From NCBI GenBank assembly GCA_030066475.1, contig JASJBO010000140.1, positions 1 to 14,151 on the forward strand: DNA of 14,151 nucleotides, read 5' to 3'. Position numbers and translations under genes: made by a program. The notes under the pieces are model-generated. The model worked only from the letters and a program-made list of their open reading frames with translations. It was not told the origin of the DNA and ran no database searches. Positions 13,812-14,151 of the stretch are shown piece by piece; position 1 is the first letter of the stretch, and each line of letters starts with the position of its first letter. Origin of the DNA: Myxococcota bacterium (GTDB lineage Bacteria; Myxococcota_A; UBA9160; PR03).

Positions 13812-13845
13812 GCGAGGTTCCCATGATTGCGAGGCTCCCATGTTC
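13812..13845 (+). repeat. Imperfect 17-bp tandem duplication of a ribosome-binding-site/ATG unit
   Basis: GCGAGGTTCCCATG (13812-13825) is followed by GCGAGGCTCCCATG (13829-13842), one mismatch in 14, with a period of 17 bases. The second ATG starts tatA. The first, at 13823-13825, opens a different frame that ends at 13894 (23 codons before its stop), overlapping the 5' end of tatA. It might be a coupled leader peptide or a chance duplication. Confidence 0.6.
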
Positions 13846-14046
13846 GGGCTCGGAACGACCGAGCTGCTGGTCATCCTCGCCATCGTCGTGCTGATCTTCG
13901 GCGCCCGCCGGCTGCCCGAGATCGGCTCGGGCATGGGCAAGGCGATCAAGAACTTCAAGTCGGGCGTGTCGGGCAAGGACGAGATCGACGTCACGCCCGA
14001 GAAGGAAGAGATCGCCGAGGGCGACCGGGCCCGCGAGAGGGGTTGA
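13840..14046 (+). CDS. tatA: Twin-arginine translocase subunit TatA/TatE
   Basis: The 68-aa protein is a TatA-type component of the Sec-independent twin-arginine pathway, which carries folded proteins across the inner membrane. It has the family layout: a short periplasmic N-terminus FGLGTTE, one membrane helix (about 7-20), the FGxxxLPxxG hinge (F20, G21, L25, P26, G29), an amphipathic helix (30-43) and a charged, Glu-rich tail. Polar residue 8 is Glu, as in TatB and some TatA; the short tail favours TatA. ATG 13840 has GAGG five bases upstream. No tatB or tatC is visible before the window ends 105 bases later. It is divergent from the phosphohexomutase gene. Confidence 0.94.
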   Translation: MFGLGTTELLVILAIVVLIFGARRLPEIGSGMGKAIKNFKSGVSGKDEIDVTPEKEEIAEGDRARERG

Positions 14047-14073
14047 CTTCGCTCGCCTGCGGCTCGCTGCGCG
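14045..14073 (+). repeat. Dispersed repeat, copy 2
   Basis: It starts at the tatA stop codon (14044-14046). Its first 21 bases recur exactly at 14131-14151, and its 29 bases match the reverse complement of 9335-9363 with two mismatches. The core is TCGCTCGCCTGCGGCTCGC (14049-14067). Confidence 0.65.
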
Positions 14074-14130
14074 CTCCGGCTTCGCCTCCGCTTGCGGCCA
14101 GCTCGATGCCGGCGCGGGCACGTCTTGGTG

Positions 14131-14151
14131 GACTTCGCTCGCCTGCGGCTC
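14131..14151 (+). repeat. Dispersed repeat, copy 3 (cut by the window end)
   Basis: These 21 bases are identical to 14045-14065, and three of the four bases before them also match. The start-to-start spacing is 86 bases. The copy probably continues beyond the window. The sequence between the two copies is noncoding as far as I can see. Confidence 0.65.

Noticed and set aside
13693..14121. Upstream extension of the phosphohexomutase frame by 143 codons
   Set aside because: It runs antisense through tatA and the repeat. The family begins at the MSIFKAYDIRG motif, with AGGA upstream of that ATG.

Overview
The window is a gene-dense, very GC-rich stretch of a bacterial chromosome with 14 credible protein genes. 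There is no rRNA, tRNA, CRISPR array or insertion sequence that I can see. A lipoprotein signal, a TatA protein, a SppA-type protease, an alginate-type phosphohexomutase and a MerR-plus-ParA pair fit a high-GC Gram-negative, most likely a deltaproteobacterial-type lineage (Myxococcota, Desulfobacterota or a relative). That placement is inferred from gene content and base composition, not from a marker tree.

Left block, minus strand, 7379 down to 27: six genes packed like one operon. In transcription order they are a 2-phosphoglycerate-kinase-like P-loop kinase with two ATP-cone-like domains, an M48 metalloprotease lipoprotein, a MoxR/magnesium-chelatase-type AAA+ ATPase, a von Willebrand A (VWA) protein, a SppA-type S49 peptidase and the tRNA m7G46 methyltransferase TrmB. 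Junctions are a 20-nt overlap, a 31-nt gap, two 4-nt ATGA overlaps and a 6-nt gap. The middle of the operon reads as a protein-quality-control or envelope-maintenance module.

Middle block, plus strand, 7605-10693, divergent from the left block: a MerR-type regulator, a ParA ATPase fused to a C-terminal AMPK-type glycogen-binding (CBM48) domain, a MinD/FlhG-like protein that has lost its Walker A motif, and an unrecognised 181-aa protein that may be a degenerate nuclease fold. There is no ParB. This is the most unusual part of the window and could be a ParA-type positioning system whose cargo carries a polysaccharide such as glycogen. Its spacers hold hairpins, an 8-bp repeat in four copies and one copy of a dispersed repeat.

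Right block: an ECF sigma factor (10884-11468) and an alpha/beta hydrolase (11479-12303), both plus strand and closely linked. They converge on a phosphomannomutase/phosphoglucomutase on the minus strand (12361-13692). Divergent from that is tatA (13840-14046), followed at the window edge by two more copies of the dispersed repeat.

No gene-free stretch reaches 300 bases. The longest are 7380-7604 (two dyads and a weak promoter candidate), 10694-10883 (GC palindromes, a weak hairpin with a T run) and 13693-13839 (one inverted repeat and a duplicated ribosome-binding-site/ATG unit).
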